A stretch of 64,000 bases of DNA from contig NZ_JAJNCT010000005.1 in the NCBI RefSeq assembly GCF_021026195.1, positions 647,231 through 711,230 of the forward strand. The letters run 5' to 3'. This document shows, in pieces, positions 34,007 to 43,030 of this stretch. Position 1 is the stretch's first letter. Each line of letters starts with the position of its first letter. The notes beneath the pieces are model-generated. The model did no database searches. It worked only from the letters and a program-made list of their open reading frames with translations, and was not told the DNA's origin. Origin of the DNA: Comamonas koreensis. GTDB taxonomy: Bacteria; Pseudomonadota; Gammaproteobacteria; Burkholderiales; Burkholderiaceae_C. The position numbers were made by a program, and so were the translations under genes.

Positions 34007-35371
34007 ATGACGACCATTGCCCTTCTGAGCATTGCAGGCGCCAGCATTGCTGCGCTGTTGCTGCTGATCATCCGATTCGAAGTCCATGCCTTTGTGGCGC
34101 TGATGCTGGTGAGCCTGCTGGTGGCGCTGGCAACCGGCATTCCGCTCGCTGAAATCATTCCAACGTTGATATCCGGCATGGGCGGCACGTTGGGTTCGGT
34201 GGCCATCCTGGTGGCGCTAGGCGCGATGCTGGGCCGGATGATCGAGGTATCAGGGGGCGCCAATACCTTGGCGCAGCGCTTTAGCCAGCTGCTGGGCCCC
34301 AAGCGGGTGCCTGCGGCGCTGACGGCGGCCGCGCTGGTGCTGTCCATCCCCGTTTTCTTTGATGTGGGCTTCATCATCCTGATCCCCATCATCTATGGCT
34401 TTTGCAAGGCCGCAGGGGTCAGCCCCATCAAGTTCGGGCTGCCGGTGGCCGGCATCATGCTGGCCACCCATGTGGTGGTACCGCCGCACCCGGGCATTGT
34501 GGGCGGCGCTGCGGTGCTGTCGGCCGATGTGGGCTGGATCACGCTGATTGGCTTGGGCATCTGCATACCGCTGGCCTTTGTGGCCCAGTGGGTGGGCCGC
34601 CTGCTGAACCGCCGCCATTACGCGATGCTGCCCGAGGCCGAGGCCCAGTTCCGCAACTTTGGCAGCGGTGATGCCGCCGATGCCCCTGCCGCCAAGCTGC
34701 CGGGCGTGGGTGCCGTGCTGACCTTGATCCTGGCCCCGCTGGCGCTCATCATGCTGGGCACGACGGCGGCGACCATGCTGCCCAAGGGCGATGCGCTGCG
34801 TGATTTTCTGGCCTTTACCGGCGCACCGGTGTTTGCGCTGATGGTCGCGATTGGCCTGGCCTTTGTGCTGCTGGTGCGCCCGCTGGGCTGGACGCGCAAG
34901 CGCACCAATGAGGTGATGGAATCGGCGCTGCCCGCAGCGGCCACGGTGATTTTGGTGACGGGCGCCGGTGGCGTGTTTGCCAAGGTGCTGACGGTGAGCG
35001 GCATCGGTACCGCGCTGTCGCAGGCGCTGTCGGGCACCGGCCTGCCATTGATTCTGCTGGGCTTCGTCATCTCTTTGGCCTTGCGCGCCGCGCAGGGCTC
35101 GGCAACGGTGGCCATTCTCACCACCTGCGGCCTGCTGGCCGAAAGCATTCAGGGCGGCGGCTACAGCGCGGTGCAGATCGCCGTGCTGACGGTGGCCATC
35201 GGCTTTGGCGGCCTGGGGCTGTCGCATGTCAATGACTCGGGCTTCTGGATTGTGACCCGCTACCTGGGCCTGAGCGTGGCCGATGGGCTGCGCAGCTGGA
35301 CGGTGCTGACGACTGTGCTGGGTGTCGCCGGCTTTGCGCTGACCTGCCTGGTCTGGGCGCTGGTGGCCTGA
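34007..35371 (+). CDS. GntP-family sugar-acid:H+ symporter
   Basis: A 454-residue inner-membrane transporter with about 12-14 hydrophobic segments. Family landmarks are LSIPVFFDVGFIILIPI, LATHVVVPPHPG and the C-terminal GLSHVNDSGFWIV, which are characteristic of gluconate-type permeases. The open frame reaches back to 33614 through the katE terminator, so the ATG at 34007 is the sensible start; its ribosome-binding site is weak. It is first of the ltnD/otnK/otnC/otnI operon and should import L-threonate, D-threonate or D-erythronate. Confidence 0.93.
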   Translation: MTTIALLSIAGASIAALLLLIIRFEVHAFVALMLVSLLVALATGIPLAEIIPTLISGMGGTLGSVAILVALGAMLGRMIEVSGGANTLAQRFSQLLGPKRVPAALTAAALVLSIPVFFDVGFIILIPIIYGFCKAAGVSPIKFGLPVAGIMLATHVVVPPHPGIVGGAAVLSADVGWITLIGLGICIPLAFVAQWVGRLLNRRHYAMLPEAEAQFRNFGSGDAADAPAAKLPGVGAVLTLILAPLALIMLGTTAATMLPKGDALRDFLAFTGAPVFALMVAIGLAFVLLVRPLGWTRKRTNEVMESALPAAATVILVTGAGGVFAKVLTVSGIGTALSQALSGTGLPLILLGFVISLALRAAQGSATVAILTTCGLLAESIQGGGYSAVQIAVLTVAIGFGGLGLSHVNDSGFWIVTRYLGLSVADGLRSWTVLTTVLGVAGFALTCLVWALVA

Positions 35372-35471
35372 TCCGCAGCCTGGTTAATCGCTTGCCTATT
35401 TGTCGCTTGCATTCTTGTGCCCCGCCACCAGGCCGGGCATTCTCTATCTTTGATTCACGGGAGCTTCTCCA

Positions 35472-36395
35472 ATGACTACATACGCACAGCACGCCAAGGT
35501 GGGCGTCATCGGCCTGGGCGCCATGGGCCTGGGCATTGCCCAAACCCTGCGCAACCGGGGCTACCAGGTCCATGTCTGTGATGTGCGCCCGGGGGCGGCG
35601 GCAGACTTTGCCAGCGCCGGTGGCGTGGCCTGCGCCCACCCGGCGGAGCTGGCGGCGCAGGTGGATGTGGTGGTGTCGGTCGTCGTCAACGCCGCGCAGA
35701 CCGAGGCCGTGCTGTTTGGCGAGCATGGCGCCGCTGCGGCGATGCGCGCTGGCAGCACCTTTGTGATGTGCTCCACGGTGGACCCGAACTGGTCCATCGC
35801 GCTGGAGGCGCGCCTGGCCCAAAGCGGTGTGCTGTATGTGGACGGCCCCATCTCCGGCGGCGCGGCCAAGGCAGCGGCCGGCCAGATGACGATGATGACA
35901 TCGGCCACACCAGCGGCCTATGCAGCAGCGGGCGATGTGCTCGATGCGATGGCCGGCAAGGTCTACCGCCTGGGCGACAAGGCCGGCGCGGGCAGCAAGG
36001 TCAAGATCATCAACCAGCTGCTGGCCGGTGTGCACATTGCCGCTGCGGCCGAAGCCATGGCCCTGGGCCTGCGCGAAGGGGTGGATGCTGCGGCGATCTA
36101 CGAGGTCATCACCCACAGCGCCGGCAACAGCTGGATGTTTGAAAACCGCATGGCCCACGTGCTGGCGGGCGATTACACGCCGCTGTCGGCCGTCGATATC
36201 TTTGTGAAGGACCTGGGTCTGGTGCTGGATACCGCACGCGCCAGCAAGTTTCCGCTGCCGCTGGCGGCCACCGCGCACCAGATGTTCATGCAGGCATCCA
36301 CGGCGGGCTATGCCAAGGAAGACGACAGCGCGGTGATCAAGATCTTCCCCGGCATCACCCTACCCCAGGCCGCCAACGACGGAGGCCAGCGATGA
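35472..36395 (+). CDS. ltnD: L-threonate dehydrogenase-type oxidoreductase
   Basis: A 307-residue NAD-dependent 3-hydroxyisobutyrate-dehydrogenase-family enzyme. The N-terminal Rossmann loop is GVIGLGAMGLGIA (about residues 10-22), the substrate loop DGPISGGAAKAAAG follows near 120, and the catalytic lysine sits in GAGSKVKIINQLLAG (near residue 180). In the tetronate pathway it oxidises a four-carbon acid at C2 to the 2-oxo acid. Its stop overlaps the kinase start as ATGA, so the genes are coupled. Confidence 0.93.
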   Translation: MTTYAQHAKVGVIGLGAMGLGIAQTLRNRGYQVHVCDVRPGAAADFASAGGVACAHPAELAAQVDVVVSVVVNAAQTEAVLFGEHGAAAAMRAGSTFVMCSTVDPNWSIALEARLAQSGVLYVDGPISGGAAKAAAGQMTMMTSATPAAYAAAGDVLDAMAGKVYRLGDKAGAGSKVKIINQLLAGVHIAAAAEAMALGLREGVDAAAIYEVITHSAGNSWMFENRMAHVLAGDYTPLSAVDIFVKDLGLVLDTARASKFPLPLAATAHQMFMQASTAGYAKEDDSAVIKIFPGITLPQAANDGGQR

Positions 36396-37669
36396 GCGGC
36401 GCCACTTTGAAGCTGGGCTGCATTGCCGACGACTTTACCGGCGCCACCGACCTGGCCAACAACCTGGTGCGCGCCGGCATGCGCGTGGTGCAGACCATTA
36501 GCGTGCCCAGCGGCCCGCTCGATGCTGAGGTGGATGCCTTGGTGGTGGCCCTCAAGTCGCGCACCATCCCCGCTGAGCAGGCCGTCGCCCAGTCGCTGGA
36601 AGCCCTGCGCTGGCTGCAAGGCCAGGGCGCGCAGCAGATCTATTTCAAATACTGCTCCACCTTTGACAGCACGCCCGCCGGCAATATCGGCCCGGTGACC
36701 GATGCCTTGATGGATGCGCTGGGCAGCGATTTCAGCATTGCCACCCCGGCCTTTCCGGACAACAAGCGCACGGTCTTCAAGGGCTATCTGTTTGCCGGCG
36801 ATGTGCTGCTGAACGAAAGCGGCATGCAGAACCACCCGCTGACCCCCATGACCGACCCCAACCTGGTGCGCGTGCTGCAGTCGCAAACCCGGCGCAAGGT
36901 GGGCTTGATTGACCACAGCGTGGTTGCACAAGGCGCAGACGCCATCCGCAGCCGCATTGCTGCGCTGAAGGCCGAGGGCGTGGGCATTGCGATTGTCGAC
37001 GCGGTATCGAACGACGACCTGCTGCGCATGGGCCCGGCGCTGGCGGATCTGCCGCTGGTGACCGCAGGCTCGGGCGTCGCCATTGCGCTGCCCGCCAACT
37101 TTGGCCTGCAGGCCAGCCACCAGGCGGCCGCCTTGCCTGCGGCCATTGGGCTGCAGGCGGTGGTGTCCGGCAGTTGCTCGGTGGCGACCAATGCCCAGGT
37201 GGCGCAGTTCATCGCCAGCGGCCGCCCGGCCCTGGCGCTGGCACCGCTGCGCATGGCCGCTGGTGATGCGGTGGTGCGCGAGGCACTGGACTGGGCCCGG
37301 CCGCATCTGGCCAATGGGCCGGTGCTGGTCTACTCCACCGCCGAGCCCGATGCGGTGCGCAGCATCCAGGCCCAGCTGGGCGTGGAGCAGGCGGGGGCCT
37401 TGGTCGAGCAAACCCTGGCAGCGATTGCGCGCGGCCTGGTGGAGCTGGGCGTGCGGCAGCTGGTGGTAGCAGGTGGAGAAACATCAGGCGCCTGCGTGCA
37501 GGCGCTGGGCATTGCACAGATGCGCATTGGCGGCCAGATTGACCCGGGTGTGCCTTGGTGCCATGCGGCCAGCCCGGCAGCGCCCGAGGGCTTGCACATC
37601 GCGCTCAAATCGGGCAACTTTGGCAGCACCGATTTCTTCACCAAAGCATTCACCTCCCTGCAAGGCTGA
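36392..37669 (+). CDS. otnK: 3-oxo-tetronate kinase (DUF1537 family)
   Basis: A 425-residue ATP-dependent kinase that phosphorylates 3-oxo-tetronate to the 4-phosphate in threonate/erythronate breakdown. Motifs: IADDFTGATDLANNL (N-terminal), YFKYCSTFDSTPAGNIGPV, and C-terminal GGETSGACVQALG and LKSGNFGSTDFF. GGAGG lies before the ATG, which overlaps the ltnD stop codon. The flanking ltnD, otnC and otnI genes make the assignment firm. It is a distant paralogue of the kinase at 4086. Confidence 0.95.
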   Translation: MSGATLKLGCIADDFTGATDLANNLVRAGMRVVQTISVPSGPLDAEVDALVVALKSRTIPAEQAVAQSLEALRWLQGQGAQQIYFKYCSTFDSTPAGNIGPVTDALMDALGSDFSIATPAFPDNKRTVFKGYLFAGDVLLNESGMQNHPLTPMTDPNLVRVLQSQTRRKVGLIDHSVVAQGADAIRSRIAALKAEGVGIAIVDAVSNDDLLRMGPALADLPLVTAGSGVAIALPANFGLQASHQAAALPAAIGLQAVVSGSCSVATNAQVAQFIASGRPALALAPLRMAAGDAVVREALDWARPHLANGPVLVYSTAEPDAVRSIQAQLGVEQAGALVEQTLAAIARGLVELGVRQLVVAGGETSGACVQALGIAQMRIGGQIDPGVPWCHAASPAAPEGLHIALKSGNFGSTDFFTKAFTSLQG

Positions 37670-37674
37670 ACACC

Positions 37675-38370
37675 ATGGTCTTTATGGACGAACCCAGCGC
37701 CCGCGCCGAGATCTGCCGGGTAGGCGCATCGCTGTTCCAGCGCGGCTATGTGCATGCCAGCGCCGGCAATATCAGTGTGCGCTTAGCCGATGGCTACCTG
37801 ATCACCCCAACCGATGCCAGCCTGGGCCAGTTGCAGCCCGAGCGCCTGGCCAAGCTCGATCTGCAAGGCCAGCAGCTGAGCGGTGACCGCGCCAGCAAGA
37901 CCATCGTGCTACACCGGCGCATTTACGAGGCCAGCGCCAACACGCCAACGCCCGCTGGCAGCGTGATCCACACCCACAGCCGCCAGCTGGTGGCCTGCTC
38001 GCTGCGAGCCACTGCCGTGCCGGAGGTGGTGCCCGCCGCCGAGCTGCTGCCTGCGCTGACGCCCTACTTTGTGATGAAGGTCGGCCGCGTGCCGCATATC
38101 GCCTACCACCGCCCCGGCTCGCCCGACGCGGCGCAGGCCGTGGCCGAGGCGATTGCAGAGTACGCGGCAGCGGGCCGGCCGATCCGCGCGGTGATGCTGG
38201 CACGCCTGGGCCCCAATGTCTGGCACGACAGCCCGGCTGCGGCGATGGCCGTGCTGGAAGAGCTGGAGGAAACCGCCCTGCTTTGGAACCAGTGCCGCCA
38301 GCAGCCACCCGCGCCGCTGAGCGACGCCCAGATTGACGAGCTGCGCCAGAGCTTTGGCGCCCACTGGTAA
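37675..38370 (+). CDS. otnC: OtnC-like class II aldolase with altered metal-ligand positions
   Basis: A 231-residue member of the class II aldolase/adducin family; in the known pathway OtnC decarboxylates 3-oxo-tetronate 4-phosphate to dihydroxyacetone phosphate. Fold landmarks are all there (SAGNISVRLADG, ITPTDASLG, HTHS with H99 and H101, LTPYFVMKVG, EELEET). However, the usual SKE/PSKE acid is Thr here (SKT, T76), and the NHG motif that gives the third histidine is RLG (L178). Two of the four expected Zn ligands are thus missing in an intact frame. Activity may rely on other residues (for example H184) or be lost. It starts 5 bases after otnK. Confidence 0.88.
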   Translation: MVFMDEPSARAEICRVGASLFQRGYVHASAGNISVRLADGYLITPTDASLGQLQPERLAKLDLQGQQLSGDRASKTIVLHRRIYEASANTPTPAGSVIHTHSRQLVACSLRATAVPEVVPAAELLPALTPYFVMKVGRVPHIAYHRPGSPDAAQAVAEAIAEYAAAGRPIRAVMLARLGPNVWHDSPAAAMAVLEELEETALLWNQCRQQPPAPLSDAQIDELRQSFGAHW

Positions 38371-38440
38371 AACCACACCAAGGCCTGCCGCACGCTGATC
38401 GCTTGCCTGCTGGCCGCCCCTTTTTTTGAAAAGCACCCCC

Positions 38441-39250
38441 ATGCCCCGTTTTGCTGCCAACCTGTCCATGCTCTACAACGACCTGGACTTTCTGGACCGC
38501 TTTGCCGCCGCCGCCCGCGATGGTTTTACGGCCGTCGAGTACCTCTTCCCCTACGCCTACGCGCCCGAGCAGCTGCAGGCCTTGCTGCAGCAGCAAGGCC
38601 TGCAGCAGGTGTTGTTCAATGCGCCGCCGGGCGACTGGGACCGGGGTGAGCGCGGTATTGCCTGCATCCCTGGGCGTGAGGCCGAGTTCCGCGACGGCAT
38701 TACGCAGGCGCTGCGCTATGCCCAGGCGCTGCAATGCCCGCGCCTGCATGTGATGGCCGGCCTGGTGCCTGCGGGCGCCGATGCCGCTACCGTACGCGCC
38801 ACCTACATCGCCAATGTCCGCCATGCGGCCGAGCAGGCGGCGGCGCTGGGTGTGCGCATCTTGCTGGAGCCCATCAATGGCCGTGATATGCCCGGCTTCT
38901 TCCTGAGCCGCCAGGACCAGGCCCATGCCTTGGTGGCCGAGATGGGCGCCGCCAATGTGCAGGTGCAGATGGACCTGTACCACTGCCAGATCGTCGAAGG
39001 CGACTTGGCGATGAAGATCCGCCAGTACCTGCCCACGGGCCAGGTCGGCCATATCCAGATCGCCGGCGTGCCCGAGCGCCATGAGCCCGATGTGGGCGAG
39101 CTGAACTACCCCTATCTGTTTGCGCTGCTCGACAGCCTGGGCTACGACGGATGGATGGGCTGCGAGTACAAGCCTGCGCGGGGTGCAGCGCCCCATGCCA
39201 CCAGCGATGGTCTGGGTTGGCTCAAGCCTTATCTGGCCAAGGCTGGGTAA
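38441..39250 (+). CDS. otnI: 2-oxo-tetronate isomerase (hydroxypyruvate isomerase family)
   Basis: A 269-residue TIM-barrel isomerase that interconverts 2-oxo- and 3-oxo-tetronate before phosphorylation. It opens with [13 protein letters not shown], the family's start. Acidic and His residues expected at the metal site occur in [36 protein letters not shown] and GCEYKP. The frame runs back to a TTG at 38426, but the ATG at 38441, preceded by GAAAAG, is preferred. Fourth enzyme gene of the tetronate operon. Confidence 0.94.
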   Translation: MPRFAANLSMLYNDLDFLDRFAAAARDGFTAVEYLFPYAYAPEQLQALLQQQGLQQVLFNAPPGDWDRGERGIACIPGREAEFRDGITQALRYAQALQCPRLHVMAGLVPAGADAATVRATYIANVRHAAEQAAALGVRILLEPINGRDMPGFFLSRQDQAHALVAEMGAANVQVQMDLYHCQIVEGDLAMKIRQYLPTGQVGHIQIAGVPERHEPDVGELNYPYLFALLDSLGYDGWMGCEYKPARGAAPHATSDGLGWLKPYLAKAG

Positions 39251-39329
39251 GCACCGCCGTGGTGGATGGGGTGCCCTAGAATCGCTTCATCCCCCTTTAG
39301 CCGCAGGCCCCCCGGCCCGCCGCCATGCG

Positions 39330-40175
39330 ATGCGACCACCAGCGACCGAATCCTTTTTGCAGCGGGTGCGCCAGCACCTGCAGGCACTGCCGGCCACCGA
39401 GCGGCAACTGGCCGACTTTGTGCTGGAGTTCCCCGGCGAGCTGGCCAGTTACGCCGGCAATGAGCTGGCCCAGCTGGCGAAGGTGTCGCCCTCGACGGTG
39501 AGCCGCTTTATCCGCCGCCTGGGCTATGAGAACTACGAAGAAGCGCGCCGCCAGGTGCGCGAGGACAAGCAAAGCGGCTCGCCGCTGTTCCAGTCGGCGG
39601 CCGAGGCTTTTCAGCGCGGGCAGATGCTGGCGACCCACCGCGAGCGCTCGCTGGCCAACCTGACAAACACCCTGGACCAGCTGAGCGAGCCGCAACTGAG
39701 CGAGATCGTGCAGGCCATCATCGCTGCGCGCCAGGTGCTTATCTTTGGCAGCCGCAGCAGCCATGCCTTTGCGCAGTACCTGCGCTGGCAGATCATTCAG
39801 GTGGTGCCCCAGGTGATCAGCCTGCCCGGCCCCGGCGAGACCCTGGCCGAGTACACCGCCCAACTGGGCAAGAACGACTGCGTCATCCTGTTTGGCATGC
39901 GCCGCCAGACCCGGCAGATGGCCGCACTGCTGGCCAGCGCCAGCCAGGCTGGCGCCTCGGTGCTGCTGGTCAGCGACCAGGCCTCCCCCCACTATGCGGC
40001 GGCCACCTGGTCCATCCAGTGCGACTGCCATGGCCCAGGCCTGTTGGACAACCATGTGGCCGTGATGGCCGTCTGCGACCTGCTGGCCACGATGGTGCTG
40101 GAGGCCGCCGGCGCGCCAGGCCGCAAGCGCCTGGCTGCCATTGAGCAGCAGCATGAGCAGCACCAGGAGTTTTGA
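39330..40175 (+). CDS. MurR/RpiR-family regulator of the tetronate operon
   Basis: A 281-residue regulator with an N-terminal RpiR-type helix-turn-helix (LAKVSPSTVSRFIRRLGYENYEEARRQVRED, about 50-80) and a C-terminal sugar-phosphate-isomerase (SIS) domain (about 125-255, with IFGSRSSHAFAQYL). SIS domains bind phosphosugars, which fits sensing of a pathway intermediate. It lies 79 bp after otnI on the same strand. A second, closer ATG (39325) is out of frame. Likely operator: the inverted repeat at 33928. Confidence 0.92.
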   Translation: MRPPATESFLQRVRQHLQALPATERQLADFVLEFPGELASYAGNELAQLAKVSPSTVSRFIRRLGYENYEEARRQVREDKQSGSPLFQSAAEAFQRGQMLATHRERSLANLTNTLDQLSEPQLSEIVQAIIAARQVLIFGSRSSHAFAQYLRWQIIQVVPQVISLPGPGETLAEYTAQLGKNDCVILFGMRRQTRQMAALLASASQAGASVLLVSDQASPHYAAATWSIQCDCHGPGLLDNHVAVMAVCDLLATMVLEAAGAPGRKRLAAIEQQHEQHQEF

Positions 40176-40503
40176 AGTCTCGCGGGACGCGCCTGTTTTG
40201 TGCAGCAGCGGCTAGGGCGTTGTACTGTTCGCGACTAGCAACACAGTTTTGCAGCTGGATGCCAGAAACCAGGGGACAGATCTGCTCATGGTGCGAGGTC
40301 AGGAGTGTGTGGTTGCTCAGAAGGGACGGCTAGAGGATTGGCTCGTGCAGGTAGCTGACTGGCAGGGCCGGCAGAGCCCGATGTGCATTCGACGTTAGGA
40401 TGACGGCTTACGGCCATGAGCGGTCGTTCTGGAAAGCTGTCCGGCTTAGGATGCGGCCGCACTTCGTGGGTCAATCTTGGGCAATAGTTATAAAAAAATT
40501 TGT
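40176..40503. other. Gene-free stretch before the fusion lipoprotein gene
   Basis: About 330 bases with no credible gene. Composition begins to fall in G+C towards its right end. It contains GCGGTCGTTC (about 40420-40429), related to motifs before other genes of this patch. No clear terminator or promoter was seen. Confidence 0.5.
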
Positions 40504-41316
40504 ATGAAAACTGTTTTCCTATTCACTGCAATATTCAATCTCTTTGCTTTAGCAGGTTGTACTAACATGGAGTCAGCAGAAGCTAAAAACCAAAATCTAG
40601 CCGATGCCCCTCAAGACCTACGCGAAAAGAGAGCAACTTCAATAGAAGCTGAAGAGGAAATAATTCAGTTCAAGGCGGCATTAGATCTAGTCCAACGTGC
40701 TGAATTCCCCGGCGCACAAGACGCATTTGAGCAATTTACAAAGACACATACCAGCGGAAGCTTGATACCCGCAGCTTATTATTGGCTTGGAACTGCCCAC
40801 TATGCACAGCGTCACTACGATCGTGCAATTTCAGCTTTAGAGAAGACTGCAGCGGCCAAAGATAGTGCGCTTGCACCTGAAGCACTGCTCTTAATTTCAG
40901 CTTGCCAAATAGAAGCAGGAAATCGACTACAAGGAATCGAAGTCGTGGAGAATCTTCTGCATCTCTACCCATTTTCAAATGCAGCAATAACTGCTCGGCA
41001 AAGATTTCGGCTTCCACCTGTCCCACTGCCCGGACCGGCGAGCTTGCATGATGGCAGATATGCACAAAAAGTAGCAGCAGCAATTCGCAAAAATCTTGCG
41101 TACAAACAATTGAGTCGAGCAGACAATCCGCGTGCTGAAGTCACCCTTGAGATACGGACTGATGGAGTCATCATTAGGCGTACCCTTACACAATCAAGTG
41201 GCGTACCAGACTGGGACAGCGCAGTACTTCGGGCAATCGATAGGGTGCATGCCCTCCCGCTCGATATTAATGGGCAAGTACCACCGAAGATGGTAATCGG
41301 ACTTCGCCCCAATTAA
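40504..41316 (+). CDS. Lipoprotein fusing CpoB-like TPR repeats to a TolA/TonB C-terminal domain
   Basis: A 270-residue predicted lipoprotein: signal peptide ending in lipobox LAGC (Cys19). Residues about 55-168 are TPR-like and read as CpoB/YbgF (LDLVQRAEFPGAQDAFEQF, YYWLGTAHYAQRHYDRAI, LISACQIEAG). Residues about 186-270 are a TolA/TonB C-terminal domain (YAQKVAAAIRKNLAY, WDSAVLRAIDR, then the PLDINGQVPPKM end). Two Tol-Pal modules are therefore joined without the TolA membrane anchor and long helix. The longest frame starts with TTG at 40477; ATG 40504 gives the signal peptide. G+C is clearly lower than in core genes. It may modulate or mimic Tol-Pal; function unknown. Confidence 0.85.
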   Translation: MKTVFLFTAIFNLFALAGCTNMESAEAKNQNLADAPQDLREKRATSIEAEEEIIQFKAALDLVQRAEFPGAQDAFEQFTKTHTSGSLIPAAYYWLGTAHYAQRHYDRAISALEKTAAAKDSALAPEALLLISACQIEAGNRLQGIEVVENLLHLYPFSNAAITARQRFRLPPVPLPGPASLHDGRYAQKVAAAIRKNLAYKQLSRADNPRAEVTLEIRTDGVIIRRTLTQSSGVPDWDSAVLRAIDRVHALPLDINGQVPPKMVIGLRPN

Positions 41317-41406
41317 ATTGGGAAGAATTTTATTACCTCAAAAGAGGGTAGAGTTGCAGCAAGTAGGTGTCGTTGGATTTCTTCCAGTCATGCTATGACA
41401 GGCGCA

Positions 41407-41428
41407 GAACGGCCAGATGCGGCCGTTC
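41407..41428. repeat. Perfect 8-bp hairpin in an intergenic region
   Basis: GAACGGCC (41407-41414) and GGCCGTTC (41421-41428) with a 6-base loop, followed by GTTAGCGG. Related GGTCGTTC sequences with weaker pairing occur at 40422-40429 and 43066-43073. No T-run, so it is probably not a terminator. Confidence 0.45.
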
Positions 41429-41479
41429 GTTAGCGGACGTCCATGCAGCCATCCGCAAACACTCGCCGGGCGAATCGAC

Positions 41480-41845
41480 ATGGAAATTCCGGAACTCAAT
41501 AACGTGTATGGGCTCATTGACTGCAGCGGCCGGATGAAGGAGTTCGCGGCCACCCTACGGCGCTTTCGTGATGCGGAAGTTTGGCTGAAGGTATCTAATT
41601 TCGACGGCGCTGAAAGCATTCGAATGGAAATTGCAGACGCGTCATTTCAAGCATACGGTGACCACCATAGTCAATTTCTTTTCAATGGGGCGATTGCAGG
41701 CGATGAAGAGATGGTTTGCGAGTTCACGCGTGAGCTTCACAGTCTTTTAAGGCTGGCGGGCTTCAACGTTTGGTTCGAGATCTATGACAGAAACCGTGTG
41801 CTGTTGGAGACGTTGGGTACATACTTTGGAAATCGACACCAGTGA
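41480..41845 (+). CDS. Small hypothetical protein (orphan)
   Basis: A 121-residue predicted cytoplasmic protein starting MEIPELNNVYGLIDCSG. The frame is open from 41417, but the sequence upstream holds an intergenic hairpin, so ATG 41480 is preferred. There is no signal or membrane segment, and no family is recognised. The mix of short acidic, aromatic and beta-like stretches (FNVWFEIYDRN) is like small immunity proteins, but this is only an impression. First of three small same-strand genes of lower G+C (41480-43030). Confidence 0.55.
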   Translation: MEIPELNNVYGLIDCSGRMKEFAATLRRFRDAEVWLKVSNFDGAESIRMEIADASFQAYGDHHSQFLFNGAIAGDEEMVCEFTRELHSLLRLAGFNVWFEIYDRNRVLLETLGTYFGNRHQ

Positions 41846-41896
41846 CCGAGCCGATTGCGGCCATGCGCCGACTTTCTATTTATCGCTTCATCCCAA

Positions 41897-42520
41897 ATGA
41901 TGCCAGTTTCGTTTTACGTTGAATCGGATGTCTTGGCTTTGCTAGAGCCTATTCCTTGTGTGCTCATCGCGCGTGAGGACAATGCGCTCAGGCTGCTCCA
42001 AAAGATGCATCGCGATATACAAGAATTGAGGAGTGTCTTGAGCCATTTTCCAGATGTTCTGTATCAACCACTGGAGATGCACTATGCGGTTTCCAAGGCC
42101 ATCGCAGCCGTGAATGAAAAATTGATATCCGACCTAACCTCTAATTTTGGTTGGGGAGGAGTAGTCTATGCGGCCTTTCTTGCTGCATTCCGCCCCATGA
42201 TGCCATTCGCCGACTACCTAAGAATAGCCAGGAATAGAGCTCCTCAAAATCAATGGTTGGTTGATTTGGCGCTTCGTGAAATTGAAGGTTGTTCAGATCC
42301 CGAAGTGGGCGGACATCAATCGCTGATTAGGGCAATCAGAGCAACGCTTCCAAGTTACCCCGGCGAACATATCCACCTCCGTGAGTGGCCTATTGGCGAA
42401 GAATTGGCCCAATTAAATCTAGAGAAAGACGCCATCGCTGCGGTTTACCGGAAGAGTGGGGCAAGCGAAGCAATTTCGGAGATAAAGAGTTCTCCATGGT
42501 CGAAACTGCTGATGGTTTGA
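41897..42520 (+). CDS. Hypothetical protein (orphan)
   Basis: A 207-residue predicted cytoplasmic protein. The frame begins with TTG at 41855; paired ATGs at 41897 and 41900 are more likely starts, though no good ribosome-binding site is visible. It is rich in helices and has no recognisable motif. No signal peptide. It lies 51 bp after the preceding small gene and shares its lower G+C. Function unknown. Confidence 0.5.
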   Translation: MMPVSFYVESDVLALLEPIPCVLIAREDNALRLLQKMHRDIQELRSVLSHFPDVLYQPLEMHYAVSKAIAAVNEKLISDLTSNFGWGGVVYAAFLAAFRPMMPFADYLRIARNRAPQNQWLVDLALREIEGCSDPEVGGHQSLIRAIRATLPSYPGEHIHLREWPIGEELAQLNLEKDAIAAVYRKSGASEAISEIKSSPWSKLLMV

Positions 42521-42643
42521 CCGTCAGCTTCCGAGGGCGGTGAACTTCGGCTACGGGTCGAGCAGCAACAGTCATGCGCTGCCACAAGGAGCTGCTGGTA
42601 CGATGCCTCAATTCGGCCACAACCAGAAATTCGGGTACACGCA

Positions 42644-43030
42644 ATGAGTAGCTCTTTAGATGCCACCGTGCTCTGCACTTCGTTGGACGCCCTCGCGGAG
42701 GACAATAGATCCCGGGTGCCCCTGATGATTCAACTCTTGGGCCTTCATGGCCACGAGCGTCATGAAGACATCGTTTTAGACCTGGGGATTTTCGGGGACC
42801 CTGCCGCTATTCCAGCGATTGCTAAAGCCGCCGAAACAACTTTTCCATACATGGTTCGATGGCAGAACCTTCATGAGTTCCAGCGCAAGTGCGCGTACGC
42901 CCTTGCTCGAATTGGGACGCCGGAATCTCGGGAGGTACTGGAGTACCTAGCCCAGCATTCAGACTCGCATTTGCGCGAATACGGAAGAGAAGGCTTGGAC
43001 AACTGGCCGATGCCTTTCATACGGTCTTGA
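42644..43030 (+). CDS. Small HEAT-repeat-like protein
   Basis: A 128-residue predicted cytoplasmic protein with helical-repeat character: LGIFGDPAAIPAIAKAAE (about 47-64), CAYALARIGTPESREVLEYLAQHSD and LREYGREGLDNW read as HEAT/PBS-lyase-type repeats. Such small repeat proteins act as binding modules and occur among immunity proteins. It is last of the three orphan genes. The ATG at 42644 has no strong ribosome-binding site. Specific function unknown. Confidence 0.6.
   Translation: MSSSLDATVLCTSLDALAEDNRSRVPLMIQLLGLHGHERHEDIVLDLGIFGDPAAIPAIAKAAETTFPYMVRWQNLHEFQRKCAYALARIGTPESREVLEYLAQHSDSHLREYGREGLDNWPMPFIRS

Noticed and set aside
37675..38370. otnC as a pseudogene
   Set aside because: Frame and length are intact, the rest of the family pattern is well kept and the gene is coupled in the operon, so altered function is as likely as decay.
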